Shown here: piece after piece, positions 34,054 to 43,358 of the stretch
Numbering within the stretch: the first letter of the stretch is position 1
Layout of the letters: every line of letters begins with the position of its first letter
DNA from: Henriciella sp.
GTDB taxonomy: Bacteria; Pseudomonadota; Alphaproteobacteria; Caulobacterales; Hyphomonadaceae
Direction of reading: 5' to 3'
NCBI GenBank assembly: GCA_017642885.1
Contig: JAEPOM010000004.1
Location: 124,001-188,000 of the forward strand
DNA length: 64,000 nt
The notes under the pieces: model-generated
Databases searched by the model: none
The model's input: only the letters and a program-made list of their open reading frames with translations
What the model was told of the DNA's origin: nothing
Position numbers and translations under genes: made by a program

Positions 34054-37000
34054 ATGCGTTTGCGTTTCGGGTCTTCTGCCGCGGCTATCGCCGTATTGTT
34101 CAGCGCGTTTATGGGCGCTGAAGCGGATGTGTCCGTCCAAAATCCTGTACCTGAAACTGGAATCGAGAGCACCAAGGATGGGGCGCTAGTCGTAATAGAA
34201 ACGGCTGAACCGGTCATTCTTGACCAGGCACCGGAAACGGCGGTGTCTATTGAGCATGTGGATATGATTATCGAGGGTCAGTTGATCTCTGTCCGATCCC
34301 GCGTAGCTGACGGCAGCGGGAGAGAATACAACCTTACCGATATCGCCGAAGCACTGCGCAGCCGGACCGAGCTTCAGGAGACATTGCTGGGCTATCATCG
34401 CGCGCAGGATGGCGTTTTGATGTCGCTGAACATGTCAGACGGCAAAGTCCGCTCAAATCGCGTCGTGCTGGGTAAGCTTCCAGACTTTGAGCCTCGGGAA
34501 AGCGCGGATCCGTGGGTAAACCTGAATGCTGTCACCGTAATGTCAGGCACGCACGCAAAAGAAGACGAACAGGGGCGTATCGAGCTGACCTTGGATGATC
34601 GCTTGAAGCCGCAATTTGGCCTCGAGATCTGGGTCAACGGGGCGCCGATCGATACATTCAACAATGAAGCGCGGACGATCGGCCCCGTTCTGTTGGTGCC
34701 GTTGGAGCCAATTGCTGAGGCCCTAGGGCATGAACTCACGATCTCTGGCGGAACCGTCACCGTTCGCCGCCAGCAAGACCAGGCGGCGATCAAACTGGAG
34801 CTCGCGACGGGCCTGATTTCAGTCAACACGACGCCGCGCGGTGTTACGCCGGACATGGAGCTCGCTGAGCGAGATACGCTTCTCTTGCCATTTGGCGCCG
34901 TCGAGAGCCTAACAGGGACACATATCAAGCTGGTTCCAGGCACGAACCGGGTCGAGATTTCGCTCGATACTCGCCTTGATAGCACTGCGCTGCCGGGCGC
35001 AAACGTGGCGGAAGAGGCGCGTTCGACGCCGTTCACAATGGAAAGCCTGACTTATGAGGTTAGCGATCGCGGCCCGCTGCGTCTAGAAGGGCGTGCGCAT
35101 GTCAGCACTTACAATCTGAGTGGTCGGATTGAAACCGCAGGCGGATTGCAGAACCTAGCCGCGCAGCAACCGGCATGGGCTTCGGTAGATGTGACGTCGC
35201 TTGAAGGATGGGCGGGGACCATAGGTGACTATGGGAGCAGTTTCCGCGAGCTTTCCGGTGTAGGCGGAAATCGTATTCGCGGTGCATCGTGGCGCAAACA
35301 GCGCCCGAGTGGTGCAATCATCGCAATCGCCGCCGGCGTCCCCCTGACTGGGTCAGAAATCGAAAGCGATGCGGTCGCAGTGCCGAAATTTGGCGGCTTT
35401 GTCGCCGGTGGCCGACTGATTTCCGAGGACCAAAAACAAGATATCGGTATCGCCGCAAGTCTGTCGGACGACGGAGAAAGCGGCGCCGTGGTCGTGAATG
35501 GGCAGAAGTCCTTTTACTTCGACAATCGCGAAACCGGGTTGCAGTCAGCCTACGTGGCCGCGGATGTTGGCGCGTTTACCGGAGCCGCAAGCGGAGCCGA
35601 TGTACGCGCGCGCGGTTCTGCCAGCTATGCCATTAATGAGCAGACCGGATTGAACGTAAGTGCGAGCTATGAGGGCGCAAAATTCTCTGCGGGGGCCGAG
35701 CGCGCCAATTTCGGTGGCGTCTTCGATCAGCGTGTCGGCGCTCGAACCAATCTCTCTGCGGGGATAAACTGGCGGGCAGACCAGCCTTGGGGCGCATTCA
35801 ATCGCGTCTCCGTCGCGTCCCGTGCATCCGTGCGGCACCAGGGCGGCGATGAGGCCTCTTCAGATACGAGTTTCAGCGTCGCTGCGAACTCTCAGATTGG
35901 CGAAACGGGGCCGAATGTGTCGGCAGTGGTTCAGACCACTCGGACGGATCAATCGGGCGTATCCAGTGACAGTTCCTCGTTCCGAGTGCGTGGGATGCAG
36001 CGCTTTGATTGGGGGAGTGTCACAGCGTCTTATCAGGGGACTAGCTCTAATGCCGCCGAGAATACCCAGCAATTTGTTGCCACAGCGCAGGCCAATCCTG
36101 TTCGCAAGCGTCTGAACGACAAGGATGCCGTCATCCAATTCGCGCCAAACGCGACGTTGAACTGGGATGGTGAGCAAACGCGCCTGTTTGCGGGCGCTTC
36201 AGCCATTATCGATGCTGGTCGGACGTTCGGGTCGAAGCTCGACCTGCAGGGACGGTTCTCGGCCTTTTCTGACTTCTCGGCTGAGCAGGAAAATGCGGCC
36301 ACGACCCGTTTCCTGGGGGCGGTTGAGGCGCGCTATCGACTGACAAGAAACGCCCAGCTGACCGCGATCTACACTGACGATTTTGAAGGCCGCAGCGACT
36401 TTTCGATCGGTCTGCGCGGGACGGTCAATTTCAACCCGCCACGTCAGAACAGGTTGCCGGATGAGGGCAAAGGTATCCTGAATGGCCGGGTGTTCCTTGA
36501 TCGCAATCGGGATGGCATCCGTCAGGACAGCGAGCCAGGCATCCCAGGCGTTCGGGTCACAGTGATCGGTACGCGCCTGGCGTTGAATACCTCGCGCGAA
36601 GGATACTTCACCATCCAGAACGTCAAGCAGGGTCTCTATGCGGTTACGGTGAGCAAAAAGAGCCTGCCGCTCGGATACATGGTCCCTGAAGATGCTCAGC
36701 CGCGCGTGACGATTGGCGCCGGACGCCGGACGGATGTCGATATTCCGCTCATCCTGTCTGGTCAGGTTCGCGGGACGATCTTCATTGACGCCAACGCCAA
36801 TGGCAGCGTGGACTCTGGTGAAAAACGCATGGAAGGTCAGTGGGTTAAGCTGATTTCAGAAGACACTGGCGAGACCCGCACAATTCACTCCGCCTCGTTT
36901 GGCCAGTATGGTTTTGAGAATGTCGCGCCAGGCGCCTACATCCTTCAAACCACGGTCTCAGGACAACCTGTCCGCAAGGAAATTCAAGTTGACGGCAAGA

Positions 37001-37095
37001 ACCCGTTCGTGATCGCGCCCATTCCGGTCCCGCCCGATCTTGCCGACAGTGGGGGCGGGATCGACCTCGCTTCCGGCGTCATGGGAGAACCCTGA
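34054..37095 (+). CDS. Large outer-membrane protein: stalk domain, barrel, C-terminal Ig-like domains
   Basis: 1013 residues. Visible order: signal peptide (about 1-24); N-terminal region with a copper-amine-oxidase-N/stalk-like repeat (about 210-290: VLLVPLEPIAEALGHELT and LLLPFGAVESLTG); a long Gly/Ser/Ala-rich, alternating beta region about 330-800 likely forming a barrel, with GDYGSSFRELSG near its start; two SdrD-B/CnaB-like Ig domains (about 803-890, GRVFLDRNRDGIRQDSEPG; about 905-985, GTIFIDANANGSVDSGEKR) with calcium-type DxNxDG loops; and a PVPPDL tail. Closest guess: usher-like or inverse-autotransporter-like surface protein. Closed by a strong terminator. Confidence 0.72.
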   Translation: MRLRFGSSAAAIAVLFSAFMGAEADVSVQNPVPETGIESTKDGALVVIETAEPVILDQAPETAVSIEHVDMIIEGQLISVRSRVADGSGREYNLTDIAEALRSRTELQETLLGYHRAQDGVLMSLNMSDGKVRSNRVVLGKLPDFEPRESADPWVNLNAVTVMSGTHAKEDEQGRIELTLDDRLKPQFGLEIWVNGAPIDTFNNEARTIGPVLLVPLEPIAEALGHELTISGGTVTVRRQQDQAAIKLELATGLISVNTTPRGVTPDMELAERDTLLLPFGAVESLTGTHIKLVPGTNRVEISLDTRLDSTALPGANVAEEARSTPFTMESLTYEVSDRGPLRLEGRAHVSTYNLSGRIETAGGLQNLAAQQPAWASVDVTSLEGWAGTIGDYGSSFRELSGVGGNRIRGASWRKQRPSGAIIAIAAGVPLTGSEIESDAVAVPKFGGFVAGGRLISEDQKQDIGIAASLSDDGESGAVVVNGQKSFYFDNRETGLQSAYVAADVGAFTGAASGADVRARGSASYAINEQTGLNVSASYEGAKFSAGAERANFGGVFDQRVGARTNLSAGINWRADQPWGAFNRVSVASRASVRHQGGDEASSDTSFSVAANSQIGETGPNVSAVVQTTRTDQSGVSSDSSSFRVRGMQRFDWGSVTASYQGTSSNAAENTQQFVATAQANPVRKRLNDKDAVIQFAPNATLNWDGEQTRLFAGASAIIDAGRTFGSKLDLQGRFSAFSDFSAEQENAATTRFLGAVEARYRLTRNAQLTAIYTDDFEGRSDFSIGLRGTVNFNPPRQNRLPDEGKGILNGRVFLDRNRDGIRQDSEPGIPGVRVTVIGTRLALNTSREGYFTIQNVKQGLYAVTVSKKSLPLGYMVPEDAQPRVTIGAGRRTDVDIPLILSGQVRGTIFIDANANGSVDSGEKRMEGQWVKLISEDTGETRTIHSASFGQYGFENVAPGAYILQTTVSGQPVRKEIQVDGKNPFVIAPIPVPPDLADSGGGIDLASGVMGEP

Positions 37096-37105
37096 CGTTT
37101 TTCTA

Positions 37106-37135
37106 AACCCCGGCCTGGTGCCGGGGTTCTTTTTT
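37106..37135 (+). terminator. Rho-independent terminator
   Basis: 9-bp perfect stem AACCCCGGC/GCCGGGGTT with a CTGGT loop, followed by CTTTTTT. It ends the transcript of the 34054-37095 gene just before the convergent small membrane gene. Confidence 0.9.
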
Positions 37136-37150
37136 GGTGGTGAAGCGGCC

Positions 37151-37495
37151 CTAGGATTGAGCGCGCCGCGTCCCAAGAAGCATGATCTTGATGTCCCCGC
37201 TGGTCCGGAAGCTGAGGATCAGAAGATAGATCGATAGGAACAATATTCCGCCGGTCGCGCCGAGCACGGCCAATCCAAGTCCGAGCGGTGAAAAGTCATT
37301 GCGCCAGGCACACCATAGCGCCGACAAAAGCAGAAAGCCCATGAAGTCGAAGTTGAACTGTCCCTGCCAGGTCATGGCCTGGATTTCAGCGAAGAAGGGT
37401 GGGATCAGGTTCCAACCATGCGAGCCGCCCACTATGAGCGTGTAGATTGCCAAAGCAATGAGTAGCGCGAGAAGGAAAAGTCGAAAGACGGTCAT
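37151..37495 (-). CDS. Small membrane protein, unknown (A)
   Basis: 114 residues with three predicted helices (about 4-22, 48-64 and 70-92). No family recognised with certainty; it resembles small conserved membrane proteins of the DUF2834 type in size and layout. It has an amphipathic turn IPPFFAEIQAMTWQGQFNFDF. Its ATG overlaps the stop of the upstream membrane gene by 4 nt, so the two are a translational pair divergent from the XRE regulator at 38050. Confidence 0.7.
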   Translation of the reverse strand: MTVFRLFLLALLIALAIYTLIVGGSHGWNLIPPFFAEIQAMTWQGQFNFDFMGFLLLSALWCAWRNDFSPLGLGLAVLGATGGILFLSIYLLILSFRTSGDIKIMLLGTRRAQS

Positions 37496-37941
37496 GCCGT
37501 TTGCTCCAGTGTGGTGTTTGTATACGTTTTCGCAGGGCGCCAGAGGGGACCGACGGCCAGCAAGAGGAAAAGAATGTTGAAACCCGCATTGGACGGGTTC
37601 CCAGACGCGACCGAGCCGGCGCTATCTAAGAGGAACCAGGCGACGGCGCCGGTGACCACGGCTTTGCGCACGCCTTCAGGCGCGAGGTCATACACCCGGT
37701 TTGATAGGCACCAGATCGTGACGCCCCAGCCGACCAGAAATCCTCCGGTGAGAGCAGAGAGGAAACGAGTGTCGGCAGAGGCGTAGGTCGTCGCCCCATC
37801 CAAAGGCCAGCTGAGCAGGTCGAGCGACCAGCGGGAAGGCTCCAGGGTTGGCTCCATGGTGCCAAGGAAGAAAATTGGTCCGAAGGATCCGACAATGATG
37901 GCGGTCACTTTCAGCCAGAGTTTGTGAAACGCGGGAGACAT
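37492..37941 (-). CDS. Small membrane protein, unknown (B)
   Basis: 149 residues from ATG 37941, with AAAGGA 10 nt upstream; the frame is open to 37974 but lacks a ribosome site there. Four hydrophobic stretches (about 10-28, 55-75, 90-105 and 115-130). FGPIFFLGTMEPT and the TRFLSALTGGFLVGWGV segment are distinctive. No known family named. Coupled by a 4-nt overlap with gene A; their promoter region holds the 38000-38014 palindrome. Confidence 0.72.
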   Translation of the reverse strand: MSPAFHKLWLKVTAIIVGSFGPIFFLGTMEPTLEPSRWSLDLLSWPLDGATTYASADTRFLSALTGGFLVGWGVTIWCLSNRVYDLAPEGVRKAVVTGAVAWFLLDSAGSVASGNPSNAGFNILFLLLAVGPLWRPAKTYTNTTLEQTA

Positions 37942-37999
37942 GAGGCGGGGTCCTTTAGCTGCTTCACGAACCATAATGAGAGGGAGAGAACCAAATCAA

Positions 38000-38014
38000 T
38001 TACCTCGGAGGTAA
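38000..38014. promoter_or_regulatory. Perfect 15-bp palindrome, likely operator
   Basis: TTACCTC-G-GAGGTAA: two 7-bp arms around a single base, centred 58 bp upstream of membrane gene B and 36 bp upstream of the XRE regulator start. This is the natural site for the divergent regulator to control itself and the membrane pair. Seen in sequence; function inferred. Confidence 0.6.
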
Positions 38015-38049
38015 CTGACGTCATGCCCTCTATGCGCTAATCGCTTCTC

Positions 38050-38802
38050 ATGACCCAATTTTCCGATGCCTTGAAAACCTGGCGCAAAGCGCGCCGCTAC
38101 AGTCAGCTCGAACTCGCGCATGAGGCCGATGTTTCGTCTCGCCATTTGTCGTTTCTTGAGACTGGGCGGGCAAATCCGAGCCGGGACATGATCCAGAAGC
38201 TTGGCGAAGCGCTCAGCCTTCCGCTTGCCGTTCGCAATCAAATGCTCGCGCAGGCGGGGTTCGCCGCGCGCTACCCTCAGCGTGACTGGTCGTCAGATGA
38301 CATGGCACCGATCCGGGAGGCGGTCGACTACATGCTGCGCCAGCATGCGCCCTATCCGGCGATAGCAGTCGACCGGCACTGGACGATCCTGCAGATGAAC
38401 AAACCCGCCGAGCTTTTGCTCGGGATGATTGGTGCGCGGGTTGGTTTGAGTTTGCTAGATCTCGTTTTGGATCGCTCGGTTCAAGACATGATCGAAAACT
38501 GGCCTGAAGTCGCTCGGCACACAGCGCAGCGATTGCGGGTTGAGAGTGCGTCACGCGGAGGTGATCCGCGCCTTGAGGCGGCAATTGAGGAGCTTTCTAA
38601 GTTTCCAACTCCGGCCTCCGAGACTGTTGGTCCGGTTATTCCTACGGTCTATCGCGCGGGCGAAATGCGATTGTCTTTGTTCACCACGATCGCTCAGTTT
38701 GGGACGCCGGAAGATCTGGCGCTGGACGACCTCAAGATCGAGCTGTTTTTTCCGGCAGATGGCGACACAGCCGCAGCTTTGGAAGCGTTAGGCGAGAGCT
38801 GA
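38050..38802 (+). CDS. XRE-family regulator with MmyB-like ligand-binding domain
   Basis: 250 residues. N-terminal XRE helix-turn-helix at about 5-62 (QLELAHEADVSSRHLSFLETGRANPS). The C-terminal MmyB-type ligand-binding domain at about 95-245 begins PYPAIAVDRHWTILQMN and is typically PAS-like. Such regulators are often divergent from the genes they control and respond to a small, perhaps fatty-acid-like, ligand. Here the divergent target is the small membrane pair at 37151-37941. Confidence 0.92.
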   Translation: MTQFSDALKTWRKARRYSQLELAHEADVSSRHLSFLETGRANPSRDMIQKLGEALSLPLAVRNQMLAQAGFAARYPQRDWSSDDMAPIREAVDYMLRQHAPYPAIAVDRHWTILQMNKPAELLLGMIGARVGLSLLDLVLDRSVQDMIENWPEVARHTAQRLRVESASRGGDPRLEAAIEELSKFPTPASETVGPVIPTVYRAGEMRLSLFTTIAQFGTPEDLALDDLKIELFFPADGDTAAALEALGES

Positions 38803-38868
38803 ACCATCGCGACTTCCCGTAATTAATTCTGCTGCTTAAAGTGAGCATATCAGAATCGGGGAGAGAGC

Positions 38869-40233
38869 ATGCATTCCATTATCAAGATCGCATTAGGTCT
38901 CGCGCTTTTGGGTGCAGTGGTGTTCGTTCAGCCCGCCGAAGCGCAGGGGCGTTTCGAGCAGGGACGGACCGTGACGGGCGACCGATCGGTGCTTGCCTAT
39001 CGAGATCGCATAAACCCCGAAAACGAGATGACCCGTGATCGCCTGGAAAACCTGTTGCCAGCCTTGATGGAAGAGACGGGGCTCGACATGTGGCTGGTGA
39101 TCAACCGCGAATATGCCGAGGACCCGGTCTACTTCACGCTGGTGCCGCAACCGTCCTTTGCGGCGCGGCGCACGACTATTCTCGTATTCTATAAGGATGG
39201 TGAGACATTTGAGCGCCTGACAGTCAATCGATACCCGCTCGGCGACCCGTACGAGGCGGCATGGGAGGGCGGCGATCTCGACGAACAATGGCGCGCGCTC
39301 GCTGCGTTGATTGCAGAGAAAGATCCGCAAAGGATCGGCATAAATGTTTCGGAATATTGGCCTGTCGCGGATGGTTTGACCCACGGTCTGCACCAGAGAT
39401 TGGTGTCTGAGCTGCCCGATCATTTATCCGAGCGTTTGGTTAGTGCGGAGGATCTCGTGATCCGCTGGATTGAGACGCGTAGCGATCTGGAGCTGCAGGC
39501 CTATGGCCATGTTGTCGGGCTCGCGCGGTCAGTGATCAGCGAGGCGTTTTCCTCGCGGGTAATTACGCCAGGTGTCACAACAACAGATGATGTGGCCTGG
39601 TACATTCGGCAGCGGTTCGAAGCGTTGAACCTGGCCCCGTGGTTCAATCCGTATGTGAATGTGCAGCGCCCTGGTCTTGCCTGTGAGGCGAAACAGCCAT
39701 TTTGCGGAATTGAAGGCAAGATTATGCGCGGCGATATCATTCATACAGATGTCGGGATTTGCTATTTGAAGCTTTGCACGGACACTCAGGAAATGGGCTA
39801 TGTGGCCGAGCTGGGAGAGGCCGATGTTCCGTCTGGGCTGAAAGCGGCGCTTGCGGTTGGGAATAGGTGGCAAGATCACCTGACCAGCTCGTACAGGCTT
39901 GACCGAACGGGAAATCAGGTGCTCGCCGAGACGCGGGCCAAATGCGACGCGGATGATATGAATTGCGCGACCTATACCCATCCGCTCGGATTTTTTGGGC
40001 ATGCGCCTGGGCCGACAATCGGTATGTGGGACAATCAAGGCGACACCCCGGTGAGGGGCGATTGGCCGGTCCATGCGAACACGTGTTACGCCATCGAGGG
40101 CAACGTCAAAGCAGCAGTCCCGGAATGGGGTGGCCAGTTGGCGCAAATCAAGCTGGAGCAGGATGCCTGCTTTAATGGTGACGACATCGACTACCTCGCA
40201 GGCCGGCAGACGGAATGGCATTTGATTCAGTAG
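38869..40233 (+). CDS. Secreted M24-family metallopeptidase (Xaa-Pro aminopeptidase-like)
   Basis: 454 residues with a signal peptide (about 1-25, ending AEAQG), so periplasmic or outside. The pita-bread C-terminal domain (about 205-450) keeps metal ligands in the M24 pattern: Asp in IHTDVGICY, Asp in CTDTQEMGY, His in FGHAPGPTIG and Glu in CYAIEGNVK. The final glutamate falls in IKLEQDA rather than the usual E-D, so metal binding may be slightly altered. Several cysteines in the mature part could form disulfides. The substrate is unknown. Confidence 0.85.
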   Translation: MHSIIKIALGLALLGAVVFVQPAEAQGRFEQGRTVTGDRSVLAYRDRINPENEMTRDRLENLLPALMEETGLDMWLVINREYAEDPVYFTLVPQPSFAARRTTILVFYKDGETFERLTVNRYPLGDPYEAAWEGGDLDEQWRALAALIAEKDPQRIGINVSEYWPVADGLTHGLHQRLVSELPDHLSERLVSAEDLVIRWIETRSDLELQAYGHVVGLARSVISEAFSSRVITPGVTTTDDVAWYIRQRFEALNLAPWFNPYVNVQRPGLACEAKQPFCGIEGKIMRGDIIHTDVGICYLKLCTDTQEMGYVAELGEADVPSGLKAALAVGNRWQDHLTSSYRLDRTGNQVLAETRAKCDADDMNCATYTHPLGFFGHAPGPTIGMWDNQGDTPVRGDWPVHANTCYAIEGNVKAAVPEWGGQLAQIKLEQDACFNGDDIDYLAGRQTEWHLIQ

Positions 40234-40315
40234 ATGCTTTGCATCTCGATCCCGCAGTCTCCTCTCGCTCAAAATATTAACTTCGATTTGAGGTCTGATT
40301 GCTAGGCACCGTGCG

Positions 40316-41569
40316 ATGAATCCAAGAAACGTCTTGCGCGGCTCAAACGCTTGGCTCAGCGCGCCGTCAGTGCTGCCGCGGCTGCAAAGGCTGTCGATTA
40401 TCTACGGCGTTTTGTATTTCTTGTTGGTGTTCACGCTGACTTGGGTCGCGACGGATCTCAATTACGGCTCGAGCGGTGTGGTCGGCGGTGATTTTCTCGC
40501 CTTTTACACTGCCGGCGACATGACCCTGCAGGGCCAGGCTCTTGACGCCTATCGGTTTGATGAATTCGACGCAGCGCTCCAGACGCGGGTCGCGAACGAG
40601 CATCTGGGTATGATGTGGCAGTATCCGCCGCTGATGTTCTTCCTGGTCGGGATGCTGGCCCTGATGCCGTACAAGGTTGCGCTCTGGGTCTGGATTGCGG
40701 GCACGACCGTAGTGTTTGTTTTGGCGTTGCGCAGGATCTTGAGGTTGATTTCGCCAGAACAATCCGAGCGACACATGGCGATGCTTCTCTTGGTGGCGTC
40801 ACCGCTGTGTCTAATGGTCATGATCAGCGGCCAGATTAGTTTGCTCACAGCGGCGCTGCTCATGATAGCGGCGTTTCGACCGAAGCGAGACTGGTTGCTC
40901 GCGGGCTTGGCGGCGGGCTTACTCACAGTGAAGCCTCAGCTCGGTGTCCTTCTGCCTTTGGCTTATATTTTCGCAGGCGCGTGGCGCGCGTTTGGTGTGG
41001 CGGCGGCAGTCGCGATCTTGCTGCATTCCTTTTCGATCCTGGTCTTCGGGCCTGAGTCGCTTGAGGCATTCTTGAATGCAATTGTGCGACTTCAGTCTGA
41101 TGTTGCGGGCAGCGGCACGCATACACCTCCGGAAAACATGACGACCTTATTCGGGCAGTTGAGGTTTTGGGAGGTGCCCGCCGCCTTGGCGATGCCTCTG
41201 CACGTCGTACTCTCTCTATTTGTGTTGATCTCCGTGACCGTGTCTTGGTGGCGGTTTGGGGGAGACGAAGACCGCGCTCTTTTTCTCGCGGCGATCACCG
41301 GTGCGGGGGCAATATTGGTGACGCCGTACGCTTACGCCTATGAAATGGCAGCACTAACGCCTGCCGCGCTGTGGCTCGCATTCGACTCGCGACGGTTTCG
41401 AAACGTTTCGATTGTGCTGCTGGCTGCGGCGAGTGGGTTACTAATATTGAGGCAGTCCTTGCCGCTCGATGCTTTGATTCAGATCCCGTTTCTGATTTCG
41501 GTTTTGGCGTTTATCTCGCTGCTGTTCGAGGCAAACCGGCGTCCAGTTCCAGCATCTATTGCGGGCTGA
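40316..41569 (+). CDS. GT87-family (DUF2029) polyprenol-dependent glycosyltransferase
   Basis: 417 residues, about ten helices, GT-C-like. The catalytic loop GGDFLAFYTAGDMTLQG near 58-74 has the conserved aspartate and Tyr/Gly of DUF2029/PimE-like mannosyltransferases, and MMWQYPPLMFFLVGM follows. LAAGLLTVKPQLGVLLPL is also a family hallmark. It likely transfers a sugar from a lipid-phosphate donor to a periplasmic acceptor; the sugar is not known. It stands alone between the peptidase and the nuo operon. Confidence 0.88.
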   Translation: MNPRNVLRGSNAWLSAPSVLPRLQRLSIIYGVLYFLLVFTLTWVATDLNYGSSGVVGGDFLAFYTAGDMTLQGQALDAYRFDEFDAALQTRVANEHLGMMWQYPPLMFFLVGMLALMPYKVALWVWIAGTTVVFVLALRRILRLISPEQSERHMAMLLLVASPLCLMVMISGQISLLTAALLMIAAFRPKRDWLLAGLAAGLLTVKPQLGVLLPLAYIFAGAWRAFGVAAAVAILLHSFSILVFGPESLEAFLNAIVRLQSDVAGSGTHTPPENMTTLFGQLRFWEVPAALAMPLHVVLSLFVLISVTVSWWRFGGDEDRALFLAAITGAGAILVTPYAYAYEMAALTPAALWLAFDSRRFRNVSIVLLAAASGLLILRQSLPLDALIQIPFLISVLAFISLLFEANRRPVPASIAG

Positions 41570-41692
41570 GCCCGGTTTAATTGATACCTCAAAATCCAGT
41601 TGCAAATGGTTCTCACCGACGTGACGCCAGGTCGCACAAATGGTGGGCAGAAATCCAACTGAAAAAGGATAGGATAAAGCGCTCAGTTAATG

Positions 41693-41721
41693 TTGCGCTC
41701 ACCCGGAAACCATCCTATCGG
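41693..41721 (+). promoter_or_regulatory. Possible nuo operon promoter
   Basis: TTGCGC, 17-nt spacer, TATCGG, 44 bp before the nuoA ATG. The same -35 hexamer occurs in the rpoZ promoter. The rest of the 195-bp gap shows no other clear element. Inferred only. Confidence 0.3.
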
Positions 41722-41764
41722 GGCGCAAAGATTTATCCGCGACTCTGTTGGGAAGGTGCGCGAA

Positions 41765-42139
41765 ATGTCCGAAGTCGAACGACTAGCGCTAGACTACATG
41801 CCGGTGATCCTGTTCCTGGGTATTGGTCTGGCAATGTCTCTCTTGTTCATTGTTGGCAACGCCATCCTGGCGCCGAGCAATCCAGATCCGGAGAAAAATT
41901 CAGCCTATGAGTGCGGATTCAACGCCTTTGACGATGCCCGGATGAAGTTTGATGTGCGGTTCTATCTCGTCGCTATTCTGTTCATCATTTTCGATCTTGA
42001 AGTCGCCTTTCTGTTTCCATGGGCAGTGAGCCTCGGCACGATTGGAGTCTTTGGGTTTTGGTCAATGGTGATCTTCCTGGGCGTGCTGACCATTGGATTT
42101 ATTTATGAGTGGCGCCGCGGCGCCCTCGAGTGGCACTAG
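41765..42139 (+). CDS. nuoA: NADH-quinone oxidoreductase subunit A
   Basis: Membrane subunit of respiratory complex I. 124 residues from ATG 41765 (GGAAGG upstream); a longer frame lacks family similarity. Three helices, with the conserved loop [25 protein letters not shown] containing the cysteine that moves during the active/deactive transition in mitochondrial enzymes, then [12 protein letters not shown]. First gene of a plus-strand operon that runs without a break to DUF1467 at 61650. Confidence 0.95.
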   Translation: MSEVERLALDYMPVILFLGIGLAMSLLFIVGNAILAPSNPDPEKNSAYECGFNAFDDARMKFDVRFYLVAILFIIFDLEVAFLFPWAVSLGTIGVFGFWSMVIFLGVLTIGFIYEWRRGALEWH

Positions 42140-42150
42140 GGAGCGCGCGG

Positions 42151-42720
42151 ATGTCAGGGGAATTCAAACCTTACGCTCTGAGTTCGGGTCGCACTTCTGT
42201 CGAAGGCGGGCATGAGGTTCGCCCTGATGATCCCTTTTATGCGGGCCTCTCAGACGAGCTTGCCGACAAAGGCTTTTTCACCGCCAGCGCCGATGACCTG
42301 ATCACGTGGGCACGAACGGGCTCGCTGATGTGGATGACTTTTGGACTTGCTTGTTGTGCCATCGAGATGATGCAGGCGGGTAATCCGCGCTACGATCTTG
42401 AGCGGTTCGGCATGGCGCCGCGCGGGTCGCCGCGGCAGTCTGATGTGATGATCGTAGCCGGCACGTTGACCAATAAAATGGCCCCGGCTCTTCGCAAGGT
42501 TTACGACCAGATGCCCGAGCCGCGCTATGTGATCTCTATGGGGTCGTGCGCCAATGGTGGCGGTTATTACCATTACAGCTACAGCGTCGTGCGCGGGTGC
42601 GATCGGATCGTTCCGGTTGACATTTATATCCCAGGCTGCCCGCCCACCGCTGAAGCACTGGTTTACGGCTTGTTGCAGCTCCAGAAAAAGATTCGCCGGG
42701 AAGGGTCGATTGACCGCTAG
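42151..42720 (+). CDS. nuoB: NADH-quinone oxidoreductase subunit B
   Basis: Carries iron-sulfur cluster N2, the final electron donor to quinone. 189 residues from ATG 42151. The four cluster cysteines are present: the tandem C68-C69 (GLACCAIEM), C133 (GSCANGGG) and C163 (GCPPTAE). The Y-rich loop [14 protein letters not shown] is typical. Eleven bases separate it from nuoA. Confidence 0.97.
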   Translation: MSGEFKPYALSSGRTSVEGGHEVRPDDPFYAGLSDELADKGFFTASADDLITWARTGSLMWMTFGLACCAIEMMQAGNPRYDLERFGMAPRGSPRQSDVMIVAGTLTNKMAPALRKVYDQMPEPRYVISMGSCANGGGYYHYSYSVVRGCDRIVPVDIYIPGCPPTAEALVYGLLQLQKKIRREGSIDR

Positions 42721-42731
42721 GGAATGCAGAG

Positions 42732-43358
42732 ATGACTGAACAAAGCGAAACCCTGATCGAGCTCGGTGAGATCGTTGCTGGCAAAATGCCGGACGCGGTG
42801 CGCAAGTTTGATGTGAAGGTTGGTGAGCTCACCATCTTTGCCGAGCGCGACCAGATCGTTGCATTGATCGATTTTCTGAAGCGCGACCAGATGTGCATGT
42901 TCGAAATGATGATCGACATTTGCGGCGTCGATTATCCAGAGCGAAGCCAGCGGTTTGAGGTCGTGTATCACTTCCTCTCCATGCGTCTGAACCAGCGAGT
43001 GCGCGTCAAAATTTCAACGGACGAAGACACGCCGGTGCCGAGCATAGTCGACCTCCACCGCGGCGCCGATTGGTTCGAGCGCGAAGCCTTCGACATGTAC
43101 GGGATCGTCTTTTCGGGTCACCCGGATATGCGCCGTATCCTCACCGATTATGGCTTTGAGGGGCATCCGCTGCGCAAGGACTTCCCGCTCACTGGCTTCA
43201 CCGAAGTGCGTTATGACGATCTCGAGAAGCGTATCGTGCATGAGCCCGTGCAGTTGACCCAGGAATACCGCAACTTCGATTTCCTCTCGCCGTGGGAAGG
43301 GATGGCATCTCATATCCCAGGCGATGAAAAAGCGACCACCGAAGAGGAGGGCGCCTGA
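42732..43358 (+). CDS. nuoC: NADH-quinone oxidoreductase subunit C
   Basis: 30-kDa subunit of the peripheral arm. 208 residues. Signature [43 protein letters not shown]-type block at about 113-152. It is a separate gene from nuoD, as in alphaproteobacteria and mitochondria (fused in E. coli). The stop overlaps the nuoD ATG by one base. Confidence 0.96.
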   Translation: MTEQSETLIELGEIVAGKMPDAVRKFDVKVGELTIFAERDQIVALIDFLKRDQMCMFEMMIDICGVDYPERSQRFEVVYHFLSMRLNQRVRVKISTDEDTPVPSIVDLHRGADWFEREAFDMYGIVFSGHPDMRRILTDYGFEGHPLRKDFPLTGFTEVRYDDLEKRIVHEPVQLTQEYRNFDFLSPWEGMASHIPGDEKATTEEEGA

